Position numbers and translations under genes: made by a program
In this document: positions 31,258-43,956 of the stretch, one piece after another
How positions within the stretch are numbered: the first letter of the stretch is position 1
Layout: every line of letters starts with the position of its first letter
Assembly (NCBI GenBank): GCA_022497155.1
Contig: MU385740.1
Coordinates: forward strand, 186,001-250,000
Direction: 5' to 3'
Length of the DNA stretch: 64,000 bases
DNA from: Whalleya microplaca
Taxonomy: Eukaryota; Ascomycota; Sordariomycetes; Xylariales; Xylariaceae
The notes under the pieces: generated by a model
Told to the model about the DNA's origin: nothing
The model's input: the letters and a program-made list of their open reading frames with translations, nothing else
Databases searched by the model: none

Positions 31258-33228
31258 ATGGCTTCAAAATCGATCGCCCGCCTCTTGAACCCCGTCTTCT
31301 GTTCTTCAAGAACAATCTCTCCCTCTGTTCTCCGTCCATACCCGCGGCTCCCCCGAACTTCACAGCCAGCAAACCGTCGTTTTGCTCACTCTATACCTAA
31401 GCCGCCTTCGCCGTTCTCGGCCACTGGGTCTAAGCAGTCCAACCAGTCCGAAGTCGAGTCGCGGAAACGCCTAGAACCGCATTACCGTCTCACCTTTACC
31501 TGTGTGCCGTGTGGCGAGCGCTCGGCCCACGTCATCTCCAAGCAAGGGTACCACAAGGGCTCCGTCCTCATTACCTGCCCGACATGTCGCAACCGGCACA
31601 TCATCAGCGACCACCTCAACATCTTCGGCGAGCGCAAGATCACCATCGAAGATATCATGCGGGAAAAGGGCCAGTTGGTCAAAAGAGGGACCCTTGGTGA
31701 AGATGGCGATGTGGAATTCTGGCAGGACGAGACAGTACCTGGCCAAGGTGACGACGGTGCGGGGGACGGTGCCACAGCGACGTCCGAAACAACTGCATCC
31801 CAAAGCGCCGAGAACGAGGACAACCCAGAGGCTGGCGTGGAGGAAGAGGACGCTACACGGTTGCGCGAGACAAGGGACCCCTCTTCTCACTCGACCCAGC
31901 CAACAGGCGCGACCGCTTCGTCGCTATTAGGGAGCTCGGGGGCTCGCCCAAAGGTGGATAGTACGCAACAATCCAATACCACACCGTCAACGCGGCGGCC
32001 GTATAGTACGAAGAAGAGACGATATCTATCTCAGCCGAGCTCTCGTCGGGCGCGACGGAGGAAACGAATGAAGTACCGAGAGTGGCTTCACTGGGTGTTA
32101 AGGACGAAGAGGTATTACTGGTCGCATATCACGAAGGGGCCAAAGCCGTTTAGTCTGAGGAGGACGATGGTGAAAGTCAAGATCGATGACTCGCATAGTG
32201 TATTGTTGCGCCCGGTCGGATCCTTCTTTCAAAAGCTAAGGTACGACCCACTTCTCAGTTCTCTTGTCCAGCGTTCTAAGCCGCTGCTCGTCGAAGACAT
32301 CCGCTATCCCTCGATCGCCGAACCTACCGAGATCTGGAACCTTCTCGAGCGCCTGCGCGCCGCACGGAGCCAGGGCCAGCTGGAAGAGCAGATCCAAAAA
32401 CCCTTCTTCACCACCATCACCAAGATGCCTGTCGTCAAGAACCCCCGGTCGATGCTCGAGTCCCGCTTCAGTAACAAACGCCCCGACCCCTCCGACCTCG
32501 AGGGGAACAGAGCCGCGCTGACCCGTGTCTCCTACGAAGAACACCTGAAAAACGCGGAGAGGCAGCGTCATCTCGCCAAGTCCAAGTCCAAGCAACCATC
32601 ATCAGCTGCCGCCGCCCCTAACACGCCCACCCCAAGCCCCATCGACACCGACACCATCGCCAGCCTCAGGGACCAACTAGCGTCACTCGAACGAGCGTCT
32701 TCCTCCCAACAATCCCCCTTCCACGATCGCCAGCACCCAATCGCCATATTATCCCCGCCCACGGTACGCCACGTACCCGCGCGCTTCCGCAGCGTGCGCC
32801 TGGTCTCCGCCAAGCAGCCCTCGCCCTCGCCCGACTCCCGCGTGCGCGTCCGCCGCATCCGCTCCCGCCGCCAGCAGTTCGTCCTGCAGCAGCAGCGCCT
32901 CCTAGCGCGCCAGCGGCAGCTGCGGCGCGAGCGCATCCGCCGCATGCGCGCCAAGACCGAGGAGGGGCTGCGGCTGCTCCTGGGCCAACAGGATGCGGAT
33001 GCGGATGCGGATCCTTTCCAGCAGCTGACGGCGGCGGCGGAGGCGGATAAGGGTAAGGGTAAGGGTAAGGGTATGGGTATGGGGGAGAGCGCGGATGCGG
33101 GTATCGCGGACCTCTGGGGCGATGCCAGGCTCTCGCTTAGTCTGCGCAAGATGATTGAGCGCAGCGCCGCGGAGCAGGAGGAGGGGCCTGTGAGGCATTC
33201 GCCGTTTGAGAATAGAAGTCATCGTTGA
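31258..33228 (+). CDS. Mitochondrial Zim17/Tim15/Hep1-type DNL zinc-finger protein with long C-terminal extension
   Basis: Single exon, ATG 31258 to TGA 33226-33228, 656 residues. Residues 1-45 form a basic, Ser-rich mitochondrial presequence (SIARLLNPVFCSSRT). Residues ~75-130 are the DNL zinc finger: YRLTFTCVPCGERSAHVISK, CPTCRNRHIISDHLNIF, with two CxxC pairs. Proteins with this domain chaperone mitochondrial Hsp70 and support import and Fe-S biogenesis. Known fungal members end soon after the DVEFWQ segment (residue ~158), at about 170-220 residues. Here the frame runs on about 490 more residues. These include an ordered-looking part (YREWLHWVLRTKRYYWSHI; LVEDIRYPSIAEPTEIWNLL) and a basic coiled segment (QQRLLARQRQLRRERIRRMR). 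Either the two parts are a fusion or a stop/intron boundary was lost. No intron signal near residue 158 is evident. Confidence 0.85.
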   Translation: MASKSIARLLNPVFCSSRTISPSVLRPYPRLPRTSQPANRRFAHSIPKPPSPFSATGSKQSNQSEVESRKRLEPHYRLTFTCVPCGERSAHVISKQGYHKGSVLITCPTCRNRHIISDHLNIFGERKITIEDIMREKGQLVKRGTLGEDGDVEFWQDETVPGQGDDGAGDGATATSETTASQSAENEDNPEAGVEEEDATRLRETRDPSSHSTQPTGATASSLLGSSGARPKVDSTQQSNTTPSTRRPYSTKKRRYLSQPSSRRARRRKRMKYREWLHWVLRTKRYYWSHITKGPKPFSLRRTMVKVKIDDSHSVLLRPVGSFFQKLRYDPLLSSLVQRSKPLLVEDIRYPSIAEPTEIWNLLERLRAARSQGQLEEQIQKPFFTTITKMPVVKNPRSMLESRFSNKRPDPSDLEGNRAALTRVSYEEHLKNAERQRHLAKSKSKQPSSAAAAPNTPTPSPIDTDTIASLRDQLASLERASSSQQSPFHDRQHPIAILSPPTVRHVPARFRSVRLVSAKQPSPSPDSRVRVRRIRSRRQQFVLQQQRLLARQRQLRRERIRRMRAKTEEGLRLLLGQQDADADADPFQQLTAAAEADKGKGKGKGMGMGESADAGIADLWGDARLSLSLRKMIERSAAEQEEGPVRHSPFENRSHR

Positions 33229-33736
33229 CGGCGGGTAGAATGTAGTGGATGTGGATGAGCATGTGCATATATATCAAAGAAAAAGCATCTGAGTTTTTGG
33301 AAATATTCAGGTCAAGGGGATAGGGGGTAGGATTGCTCTTAAAAAGGAGTTAGGGGATGGGATTACCCTCACGTTACAACGAAGCCATATGTCGCTCGTT
33401 CCATGTACATACTGCTATACATACTGACTAACCGTATCATACCCCAATTCAAGTACTGTATAAAGCACATGCAGCGCATCATGCATGTATCAACACCGTG
33501 TAAGCTCAGTGAGATCTCTTTTTCAATTCTCTCCTAAAGGTTCAGGGTATCTAACTCAGCAATCTCAGCCCCTATATACGCACGTACGTAAATGCTAACA
33601 ACGTGACACAACGTGCCTGCAAGACACACACCCCTTTTCCCCCCTTTCCCCTCATCCTCTCCTATCCTCTTCCATCCTCTCCCATCCTCTCCCATCCTCC
33701 CCCCTTATGCCCCCTCCCTTATCCTCCTCAACACCC
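33229..33736. other. Convergent 3' spacer with polypyrimidine tract
   Basis: 508 bp between the Zim17-type and UTP20 stops. From about 33630 to 33736 the plus strand is almost wholly C/T (CCTCTCCCATCCTC repeats), i.e. a purine-rich 3' UTR for UTP20. No gene is seen. Confidence 0.5.
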
Positions 33737-36700
33737 TCAATACTCCCTCCTCCGATTCCGATTCTCAACCCCCTTCTCCTTCCTCCTGCGCACCTTCTTC
33801 TCCAACTTCCCCCTCTTCCACTTCCCGAACCGTTCCGGCTGCGCCACAGCCTCGATCTTCCTTTTTCTACTTCTCCCCTCGCGCCTGCGGCGCGCGCGCT
33901 CGCGCACGGCGCGCAGTTGCGCCGCGTATACCCCATCAACCCCAGAATGTGAGTGTAGGCGGGATTGCGCCTGCAGCGCGTCCATGAGCTCGACGGCCTT
34001 GCTCCGCAACCCCTCGTGCCGCGTCTTGAAGGCGTCGTCGAGCGAGAAGGGCTGCGGGATCGAGGCGTCTGTCAGGTGGTGCAGGGGCGTCAGGAGCGTG
34101 TACAGCAGGGATGGGTGCCGAAGCAGCACGGACGGGGGTAAAGCCGTGGTGGTGAGGATCGAGAGGATGTCGAGCGCGGCGACCTTGGGCACCAGCGCGC
34201 TGGCCTTGGTGCGCGTCTCCTCGACCAGGATGTCCGAGAGCCAGGAGATGAGCGTGTGCAGGGTTATCTTGTTGGGGGTGGTGGTGGTGGTGGTGGTTTC
34301 GGGTTGGTCTTCGTCGAAGCCGCCCCATTCTTCCTCGCCCTCGTCCTCATCCTTGGCCTTGTCTTCGCTTTCTAGCTCATCTGCTTCATTGTCGGAAGCT
34401 TCAGCGTCGCGCGAGCCGACGTCCAAGAATTTGCTGAGCATCAGGATGACGCGACTGACTTCGGCCGCGAGCGTCTCGTCTAACTCGTAGAACTCCTGGA
34501 CCGGTCTCGACTCGTTCTTATCCACGCCAGAAGATGCGCCATTCGTCTGCATTCTCCTTCTCCACCGTGCTAGCGTTGCTGGGTTGAGAGCACCCACGGC
34601 GAAGGCAATCAATTGTTCCACCATCGCTGCATTTAACTTAAGGCCATGCGATCCAACGATGACCTGGGTGCCATCGTCGACATTCTTATTGTTTTCGTAG
34701 AAATCCGCGAGGCATATTCTTAACACCCGGACGCTGGAGAGCTTGACGGTAGCACTGGGGTGCGAAAGGGGTAGTGGAATAAATTGCCACAGCCTTTCGT
34801 GCGCCAATGTGATAGCTGGGTGCTTCTGGGTGAGAATTGGTATTGTCTGCAGAACAGTATCGATCAACTCCGAATCCTCCGAGTAGGTCGAGTAATTCTC
34901 CAGAATATCGGCAATAGCTTCAATCAAAAGGTCCAGGTCTTTCCGATCTTTCAACGCCGGCTCCCTAGCTTCAAAGTAGAGGCTAAAAGCCTGGATCGCG
35001 AGTCGTAGCACGGAAGAGTTGTCGTCCTGTTGTAGCCAGTTGCGTGCCAACGCCAAGAACTTCGAGGTCCTCTCCTTGTCCGATTTCCGGAAGATCTCCT
35101 TGATCAACTCACCAGCTGCCAAGCGACATTTTTCGCTGTCGTCGTTGGCCAAAACGAAGACTAAGGGGATGAAGCAGGTCGTCGCAATCTCCTGGACAAA
35201 ATCATTGGCAGACTTCATTAACAGGAGGTGGATGATTTCCATAGCTGAGAGACGACCGCCCTCTCTCTCGTACTTCAGGTTCGCCACGATGAAGCTCAAC
35301 TGTTTAGCCCATCTATTCTTCTTCTGCGGGTAGTCTCGAAGGAATTGAAAGAAGGCACCTCGGGCCAAGTCGCGGGTATCTTTGTCATCATTGGTGATCA
35401 TGATAGTTCCGACGTAGTCCAGAGTGTCGTAAACCATTGCCGTTTCCACTTTTCGGTCGAGAATACAACGCAAGAAATTGAACGTAACATGGCGATACAG
35501 GGGTTCCGTCAGATCATCTTTAACCTTACCGAGGAGCATATCAACCGCAGTGTCTTTGACGACAACGTCACGTCTATCTCTAAGAATCACGGACATAAGC
35601 TTCAGAGCGCTCTGTGCGAGGTCGGTGGCCGTTGACGTAGAAGTAGAGACGGACTTCGAGGCTTCCTTTGCTGCGATCTTGTAAAGCTTAGTAGCATCAT
35701 CGGTCTTGAACGGGACCTTGACAAGAATGGTCAGGAGCTTGAAAGCAGCTATTTTGACCTCTTCCTCCCCATCAACAACCGCATCGCCAAGTATCGGTAT
35801 GAAACCAGTAATGTTAGCCGCATTTCGGAGGCTATCGTGTTTTCTCAGGACAGACCGAAGGACATCGACAGCAAATCGTACCAGTTTGTACGTGTACTTG
35901 CTCGTCATGCCGCGATCTCCACTCTTGTTAGCGCCTTTCTGAATAAGATATCGCCTGAGCTTTGGGTCCAGCCTCGGCTCTGATCGAGGCTTTTTGCTTT
36001 CGTAAACCTGTTGGATAACCTCATAACAGAACACCAAGGTATCACGGCTCTCAGCGGCGGCATTGCTCAATAAACCGGTAGCTATCCTCGACAAAAGATC
36101 GTCGATCTTTCGTACCATGCGGATGTCAAGTTTCTCTAGCAATAACGACTGCAGGGGCCGTATAAGCTCGACAAGATGATCGACAGAGGCCGTTCGTGCG
36201 ATGAGCTCCATTGAGTCTTGGCTCTTGCTGCTTTTGACTTCCTTCATCTTGGTCACATATTCCTCGGCATCTTTCTCCTGGCCTGTGACGCCGAAGATAT
36301 CATCCATGATAACGGTGACAATTTCTTCGAGGCAGTAGTCAAGATCTCCGGGCTGGAACTGAGGGATGGCGGCTACCAAAATAGTGTGCATTGTGTAGGA
36401 CAACACATGAAGTTGATAGCCTTTGGCGAGAGCACCCCTGAGTTCCTTGAGAACGAATCCGAAATAAGAAGGCCCTAGAAGCGATGTCATTGTGGCCAGT
36501 GTATCTCTCGCCATTTCTCGGGAATCCCATGACTTGCTTCGTAGGATGTGGCAGATATCCGTAAGAACTCCAGGCAGTTTTTGGTTCAGAGATTCAGTCG
36601 GCAGCAGTTTCAAAATCTTCACAAGAATGACACCAACAGGAACACGAGAGCTGACAGTAGCTTCATCCTTCTCGTGAATGTAGTCCATGAGCGGGGGTAG

Positions 36701-39700
36701 GATGTTGGTGAGGATATCCTCACTGAACTTTTCTTGTGCAGGCATCGTAGTCGCCAAGCGGCTCTTCCTTCGTGGTTCCGCGCTTTCTGCGGAATCTATT
36801 TCCATTACATCTTGAGCCTTTTCTATAGCGGCAGTTGAAAGGGCGTCCACGAACTTGCCCAGGAGCCTGGTCAATTGTTTCTGGTATTCAGGCTTTGACT
36901 CGATGTAACTGATGTATCTGCGTAGTATGGCACGATACTGGGGCCACTCCAAGGAAGTGGCAACATCGGCGATTGTCGTTGCAGCTTGAGCACCAACACC
37001 GTAGTCATCGCTACCTTCCTCGCGGCCGAAGATAAAATGCTCGAGAAGAGGCACGAAAAAGTGCGTCAGATGCTTGCTGTTCAGAGGAGTATGATAGTTC
37101 ACCTTGGACAGAAGTTGCAGAGCTCGCATCTGTCTCGCTGTCGCAGGGCTCAACACGTTATTAAAGAAACTCGGGTCTGGATCCTTCTCATCCGGTTCTG
37201 GGTTAATGGCCACTAGATCAGAAATCGGAGGCCACATTGGCATATGGGAGACTAAGAATCCAAAGACCCTTACGGTCTCCCGCCTGACTGTTTCTGAAGG
37301 GTCCCTCGCATTTGCGTGCAGAGCGGGGATGAGGATGTCAGCGAGCATATCATGAAATTTGACTTCTTCATCGCCCTTCGAAGACGCCGCCGCTTCTATG
37401 AATTTGCAGATGCCATCTGCAGAGTTTGCGGATAAGACACCGTATTCTTCATCGTTCTTTATGTGAAATATTAAGTTGTAAATCAATGGCAGCCAGTTTC
37501 GTGATGTGAAAGCCGTTTCCTTCGGTCCTGAGATAACGTTGAATGCTGCTAACCGTTTCTCGTAGTCGGGCTCGCCGATACGGCTACTGCTGTATGAATT
37601 AAGGTCCGAGCAGAGCGTGGCTATCTCCAGAGTACTCGAATCACCCTCAACTAACACCATCAAGACTCTAGATAGCGCTTGGCGGGATTCGCGATCTTTG
37701 AAGAAGCCAAAAAGGATTGAGATGGTGGAGTAGATGCGTTCTCGCAGGATTGCATCAAGTTCAGATCCTTCCAATTTGATTAGGTTCTCCAGCATAGAAA
37801 GGATGATACTCTTTGCCTTTGGATTAACACTTCGGGATGGCCGATTGAGGAGGAAGACAGATACATCTACAAGGTCTGTGACTTGACTCGATTTCTGAAC
37901 GATCGGCGACAACTCAACCACGGTCTCGATGCATGCCATGAGGAGGTCTTTTCCAACCTCTCCTTGAGCTTTCAGGGCAATGCTGATGCTGTTGAGAATG
38001 AAAATGATGTTGGGGTCCAATAGTTCTTCTTTGATAAGCTCGTTGAACTCGGATTCTCCAGCAGGTTGCTGTGAAAGGTTGACCAGGCTTCGTATAACAC
38101 CTAGAGCAAAGGTTTTTACGTCGTCTTTCGTCTTCTCGAGTGTTAAACATTCCATCAGCTTTCTGATGAGTCTTTCATCTATCGCCAGAAACAACACAGT
38201 TTTCGGAAGCAGAGACAATGTCGAGATGAATTGAAGAGTGCCAGAAACTCCTTGGGTTGTTTCGACTGGCAGCTTCTCGAGACGCGGGCTCACGACTTCC
38301 TTGATGAACACATCCTTGTAAGGGGTCCAATCAAAGAGAGGAGCATTTCGGATCAGTGATATTAAACACTTCAATGATGTGCTCCGGACAACTCGAAGTA
38401 ATGATTCGTGTGCAGGTGGATTTTCTTCCGAGTCTTCATGGACTTGGGCCAGCCTTCGAGATGCCAAAACAAGGCAATAGAGTACTGCATTGAGGATCTT
38501 GTCGGTGTAGGAGAGAACACTGGCGCCCAGCTCGTTGATCATAGCCTCCATCATATTCAGAAATCCCACTTGCTTCCGCACAGGCAAAATCTCATGGTCG
38601 AAGATATTCTCGCGTATCCGAGCATCCTCAATCACATCGACTCCACGGAGATCTCCAAGCGCAATTTCAAGAAAGCTTCCCATATCTTCAACGCTCAGCT
38701 GCCTCAATACGGCGAGTCTAGTAGCGTGAAGACCATGACGGCCACTAGCAACACCTTTCTTGGAGATTGCCCTCCCGTAGAGTAACCGAAGAAGCACGGG
38801 CATTATCTCTGCACGATGCTCCGGCTGTATCTGCTGGTCACCTTGGAACAACACTGTGAGCTCATTTTTGAACCTGGATTCATCGAGTAGAAACTCCAAG
38901 TTCTCCTGGTAAGGCTTGATTCCTTCCTGTTTCCAAGTCAAAATGGCCTTCAAGGCAGACTTTTGGATTTCAGTGTCACCATTCGCAACTAACCCTAGAA
39001 GCGCTTCATATACCTGTTCGCTTTGGTATAGAACCTTGGGGTTAGAGAACTGAGCAAATACAGCAAGGAGAGCTTTCTTGTCGAAAAGAGACCACGACTC
39101 GCTCGAAGACTGCTCGGAGTTTTCGACAGCAGCCTCCTGCTCATCCCCGTTTTGATTCCAGGATAGGAAGTGGGGAACCAGCTTGCGAGACCTCTTTTCC
39201 ACAATGTTAGGCACAGCTGAGAAAACCTTGAGGGCTTGAGATCGTGCGTTTGCAGGTGATGGGGGTACCAGAGCTTGACTCTCTTCAAATGATTCCAGCA
39301 TTATCTCAGGAGAGCTATTCAGTACGTGCTCTGCTCCTCCAGCCCGCCCGTGTAGGCTTGTGAGGTTTCGACATTCGAAATCTGTGGCGCCTGTGTTCGT
39401 AGGTGCTATCGTCTCCTTCTGCTGTCCATCCCATCGCTTCGACGGAATTTCGATCCAATTGAACGCAATCTCGCAGATAGCTTCTTCCCCAGATTTCACT
39501 TTACTAATCTGTTGCAGTGCTTCCACAGCTGAATCCCAGACCGGCGTCATGCGCACGGTCAACTGGCCGAAGAGAAACATAGGAATTGCCTGTCGAAGCC
39601 AGGAGTCTTCACTGAGCTGAGCATAATTCGTCGCAAGTTTCCGTATTTGGACGGAGAAAAGTCGAACATTTTGGAATTCCGAGGGCGTCTGTTCTATCTG

Positions 39701-41840
39701 AAGCATGATTGCTAACGAGTCTAGCTGATCAGGTGCCACGTCAAGCTTGCTAAGCAGCTGCAGAGAAGCCAATCGATGCCGGTGCGAAGGGGTAGATAGA
39801 TTCTCGATGAGACTCTTCATAAACGGGTCTTCCCCTTCGCTCGGATCACTTTGAGATTGGGGGCTCCTCTTATGGTTAAGCTGATCCTCGTATGTAATCA
39901 TTGCTTCTATGAATCCGGTCAGGCAGCGGTAACGAGGGGTCGCCGCCTTGAGTAAGAGCCCAAGTGAACTGTCGATCTGCCCGGCAGACTTACTCATCCG
40001 CAAGTATGCAGAAAAACCTTGGCTCATGATAAAGCGGGCTTCTTCAGTAGCAAGGGACTGAGAAGGCTTCAGTGCGAGCTTGACTTTTCGTAGTAATAAA
40101 TCAGCAATAGGTCCATTCGTTGATGGCCGAACAGTCGTGGACTCTAAGAGATGGAGAAGAGCCGAATACTTGGGTAAGCATTTGTCACGCCACTTTTTGG
40201 GATCTTTATCATAACCGCTTGAAGCCCCTTGTTCTGGAAAGGGGAAAATCTCTAGACGCTCGAATTTGGCCACGATCTGGTCTTGCCATGACTGTGGTAA
40301 TAAAAAGCCGTCGCTATCAGCTACAGAAGGCAGAGCACGTGAGTCCACCATACGAGGCAGAAAGACGCATAGCATATCCTCATTAGAACCCTCAGACCAG
40401 TGCATCACGATAAATCTACATTTAATGTTAGCTTATCTCACTCTTCGACCTGAAGAAGACTGCTTACTTTTGGAAAGGTTTCAAGAAGAGGCTGCGAAAC
40501 CGAGTGGAATCAAGTTCCGAAAAGTAGGAACAAAATGGTATGAACCACCTCATCAGGGGTTCTCGTGTCATGATATCCATGAACTTCGTGATGCACGGAA
40601 TAATAGAATCCACCGGCGCCTGCTGCCATACAATAGCTATGTTTACCATGAGCTGATGCCAAATAGTCGACGCATCGACATCGTCGAGAGCACCCGGATT
40701 CTTTGAAAGAACCTTAAGAGATCCCAGCAGACATTCGAGGAGAACGGACCAGTCGACAATCCGAGTACCTTTTCGAACGCCAGATATAGTCCCTAGAAGT
40801 CGAATATATAGACAACTGCGTAGTGGGTGCTGTGCACAAGAATCATCTTGGGCAATTATTTCAGTTATGGCATTCGAAATTGGCCCGAAGGTTTCAGACG
40901 TAGTATGATGGATAGTACTGGTGAGCACACCGCACACGAGATCAGACCATGTTACTGGTTCCGACGATATATATTCAGCATGCGGTACGGACGCAATTAG
41001 TGCCCTGATAATCTCAGGTCCTGTTGTATGTATGCCTTGCCCTTGCCCTTTAATGGCCTCCGCGAACATAGTCATTACACCATGATGATATAGGCCAAAT
41101 TGTCGGCTATCCCTACTATTTTCGAGATCGACCCTGACATGCTCAACCAACTGGGGTAAAGATTTTTCTCGGTTCGCTGGTGCCGCAGCCTTCTTGACGA
41201 GGAAGCTCAATGCCTCAGCAGCAAACCGAGCAATATGAGGAGGAATCCGAGCTTTCCCTAGCAATGGGGCCAGAGCGTCGTACGTCGGTCGTATATCTGG
41301 AATTACAAGTTTGGACAAATACTTGAAGAGGAAAGCTAGGCAAGCGAAGGTCCATTCGATTACGGCTGCGTCTTGGGGTCGGCTTGCGAGTTCGGTGATC
41401 AGAGACAGAGCGCGAGGGTAATGCTTCTCGAAACGGGTGCCTAGATCGTGTGCGAAGGCGGTCAAAAGATCCAGTAGCGGCTCTAGGGATTCCTGCTCAT
41501 GCGCTGAAATGTATTTGACCAACAATTCCATGATCTTGTCCTCAAAGTGCAGGATTTGCGGCAGACTATCACAGAAGGGGCGGACATCCCGACGGAACCA
41601 AGTGAAGCTTTTTGATATATTGAGATCTGCCCATTTCTCTATGCCATTCCTGAAGTATGAAGTGGTAGACTGGAGGTCTTCGGTCTCGAGGTCATGTCGT
41701 CGTACTCTGCGTAGAGGATCGAGGGAATGAAGTTTCGAGATCTTGGTGGTAAAGGACTCCCATTTATGATTTTTTTGGTGAGGAGTACTGGAATTGCCCT
41801 TGCGGGACTTGACTATACGTCCCGATTGCGTAGGGGGCAT
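33737..41840 (-). CDS. utp20: UTP20 (DRIM), U3 snoRNP / SSU processome component
   Basis: Two exons, 41840-40468 and 40415-33737, joined by a 52-nt intron (GTAAGC...ATGTAG). They make 8052 nt, 2683 residues, close to fungal UTP20 size. The N-terminus reads MPPTQSGRIVKSRKG and then the family hallmark KWESFTTKISKL, LRRVRRHDLE, TTSYFRNGIEKWADLN. The rest is HEAT/ARM-type alpha-helical repeats. The C-terminus is highly basic (RKRKIEAVAQPERFGKWKRG), as in other UTP20s, which fits nucleolar RNA binding. UTP20 binds the 5' region of pre-rRNA in the 90S pre-ribosome and is needed for 18S rRNA production. I chose ATG 41840 because it gives the conserved start; an in-frame ATG at 41939 would add 33 residues. 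An acidic stretch (DEDEGEEEWGGFDED) lies near the C-terminus. Confidence 0.95.
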
Positions 41841-42216
41841 CTTGACTGCTGAAGTCGCCGCCGCGGCAGGAAATGTATCTGCTTCTTCGGGAGGGAATCG
41901 TGATACTGATATTTCTGGCCCCACCAGAACTCGTCGCATCGCGAAGAAATCAATGCCATCAACTTTTTTTTGGCGGATCAATATCGGATGCGCTAAGATA
42001 AGGTCGATAAGCTGATAGGTGAATCGATAAGCTTATCTTTACTTCAGTTCTCCACTCTACCGCCGACCCCTGCTGCCCTGTGTCCCTGGCGGCTGCAACC
42101 TCCGTCGTTGGTGGGTTGAAGCTTCCAGCTCACGCTTGTCGCATTTTCAGGAACCAATTGGAGCCAAGCTCGCGTAACCCGTCTGTCCTGCGACTCGTCT
42201 TAACTCCTACATCATC
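41841..42216. promoter_or_regulatory. Compact divergent promoter with GATAAG motif cluster (UTP20 / Cwf19-like)
   Basis: 376 bp separate the two divergent starts. At 41994-42041 there are four GATA-type motifs in under 50 bp: AGATAAGG, CGATAAGC, TGATAGG and the palindromic ATCGATAAGCTTATC. GATA-factor or DRE-like sites are the simplest reading. The effect on either gene is not known. Confidence 0.5.
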
Positions 42217-43956
42217 ATGGCAGCGAAAGTGTAAGTAAACAAATGCAAGCGGCATTGTTTCGTCCTGAAAGCTAACTTGTCTTTTGTCCAAGAATCGTGC
42301 TGGGCAGCACCAATGGCAAGCTGGAGTCTGCTTTCAAGAAGCTTACAGCGCTACACCAGAAGCAAAACTTCTCCTTCGCCATAGTAGTCGGCAACCTCTT
42401 TGCCGCCGACGAAGATGACGATACTATAACACGACTCCTCAGCGGCAGCATACATGTACCACTCTCTACCTACTTCACTGCAGGCACGACACCACTGCCT
42501 GCGCGCGTCGTCGAGCTGATCGAGAAGGGCGAAGATGTATGCGGTTCCTCCTTACTTCAAAGCTCAAAACTCCAAGATTGACTCCTCCCAGGTCTGCGAG
42601 AACCTCCACTTCCTTGGCAAGCGAAGCGTCACGAAAACATCTGACGGAATAAGAATTGTCGCATTGGGTGGTGCTTTAGACAAGACCATTGTTGGAGGCC
42701 AGTCCAAAGAACAGCACCTTCCATTCCATACCGCCGACGACGCGAAAACCCTGCGAGGTGCGAACACGGCCGATATCCTGCTTACAGCCTGTTGGCCCTC
42801 GGGTGTATGGACGAATTCGAATGCCACTATTACGCCTGAGAACCAAGCTGCAATCGCCAGCACCGACGAGATAGCTGATCTGTGTGCGACTCTGAAGCCA
42901 CGCTACCACTTTTCAGTATCACCTACCGACTTCTTCTACGAACGCGAACCGTTCTTCCACCCACCGAGCAGCCCCGATCCAGACCAGACAGCCCTTACCC
43001 GGTTTATCTCACTTGCTCCCTACGGCAACACAAACAAAGCGAAAGCCCTATATGCATTCAATCTTGTGCCTGGGGAGTCGACCTCTTCGATACCGCAAGG
43101 TAGCACTGCTTCCCCGTTTCTAAGCCGCACACATCCGAGAAAGCGACCTGCTCCCGACGATGGTCGATTCGCTAACGGCGGAGACCACCACGGTGGCGGC
43201 CGTCGCACGCGTCGGCGGAAAGACCGATCACCCCCACCGGGTCCTGATCGATGTTTCTTCTGTCTCAGCAATACAGATGTAGACACACATATGATCTGCT
43301 CAATAGGGGAAGACTCCTATGTGACCACAGCCAAGGGTCCATTACCTGGTCCCGACACATACAGTTCGATTGGCCTGCCTTTCCCCGGCCATCAGCTTAT
43401 CATACCTCTCCCACATGAACCGACAATTCGCCTTATGGGTGAAGATGCTAGCAAGACTTATAAGGAGATGGCGCGTTTCAAGGAGTCCCTGCAAGCCATG
43501 GTGGCATCCAAGTCGAATCATAAACTGGGCGCAATCACATGGGAAATTAGTCGATCATCTGGGATTCATGTCCATTGGCAATTCCTACCCGTCCCTATAG
43601 ATCTTATCCGCAAGGGGCTGGTCGAAGCCGGATTCAAAGTCGAGGCTGAGAACCGGCAATACCCTCCTTTCGAGGAAACAAGCCTAGACTATGGCGTCGA
43701 CGAGACTTCTGATTTCTTCCGCCTGTGGATCTGGTCTGATGATAGCGACGTCAACATCCAAGGAAAGGAGTTAGTCATGCGTCTAGACAGTAGTATCCGT
43801 TTCGATCTTCAGTTCGGCCGCCGGGTCGCAGCAAAGCTTCTTGGACTCGAAGACCGCCTATACTGGCAGGACGTCGTTCAGTCCATTGCGGATGAGACTC
43901 ACGATGTCGAAAAGTTCAAAGAAGCTTTCAAGCCGTGGGACTTCACTTTAGCGTGA
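42217..43956 (+). CDS. Cwf19-like protein (CWF19L1/Drn1 type)
   Basis: Exons 42217-42230, 42293-42536 and 42592-43956 join in frame to 540 residues. Exon 1 encodes only MAAK plus part of a Val codon (MAAKV|IVLGSTNGKL). The N-terminal part is the metallophosphoesterase-like Drn1 region (VLGSTNGKLESAFKKL; FSFAIVVGNLF; ENLHFLGKRS). A low-complexity basic stretch follows (RRTRRRKDRS). The Cwf19-like C1 domain (about residues 305-420) contains RCFFCLSNTDVDTHMICSIG, GHQLIIPLPHEPT and the HIT-like SSGIHVHWQFLPV. The C2 domain contains FFRLWIWSD and ends WDFTLA. Yeast Drn1 assists the lariat-debranching enzyme Dbr1; the human homologue is CWF19L1. The role is therefore intron-lariat turnover. The second intron (55 nt) is phase 0 and must be removed, because read-through would give a stop at 42581. 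Confidence 0.93.

Noticed and set aside
33040..33090. Run of GGGTAA-like repeats resembling telomeric DNA
   Set aside because: It lies in frame inside the Zim17-type gene and encodes alternating Lys-Gly/Met-Gly; the unit is not TTAGGG.
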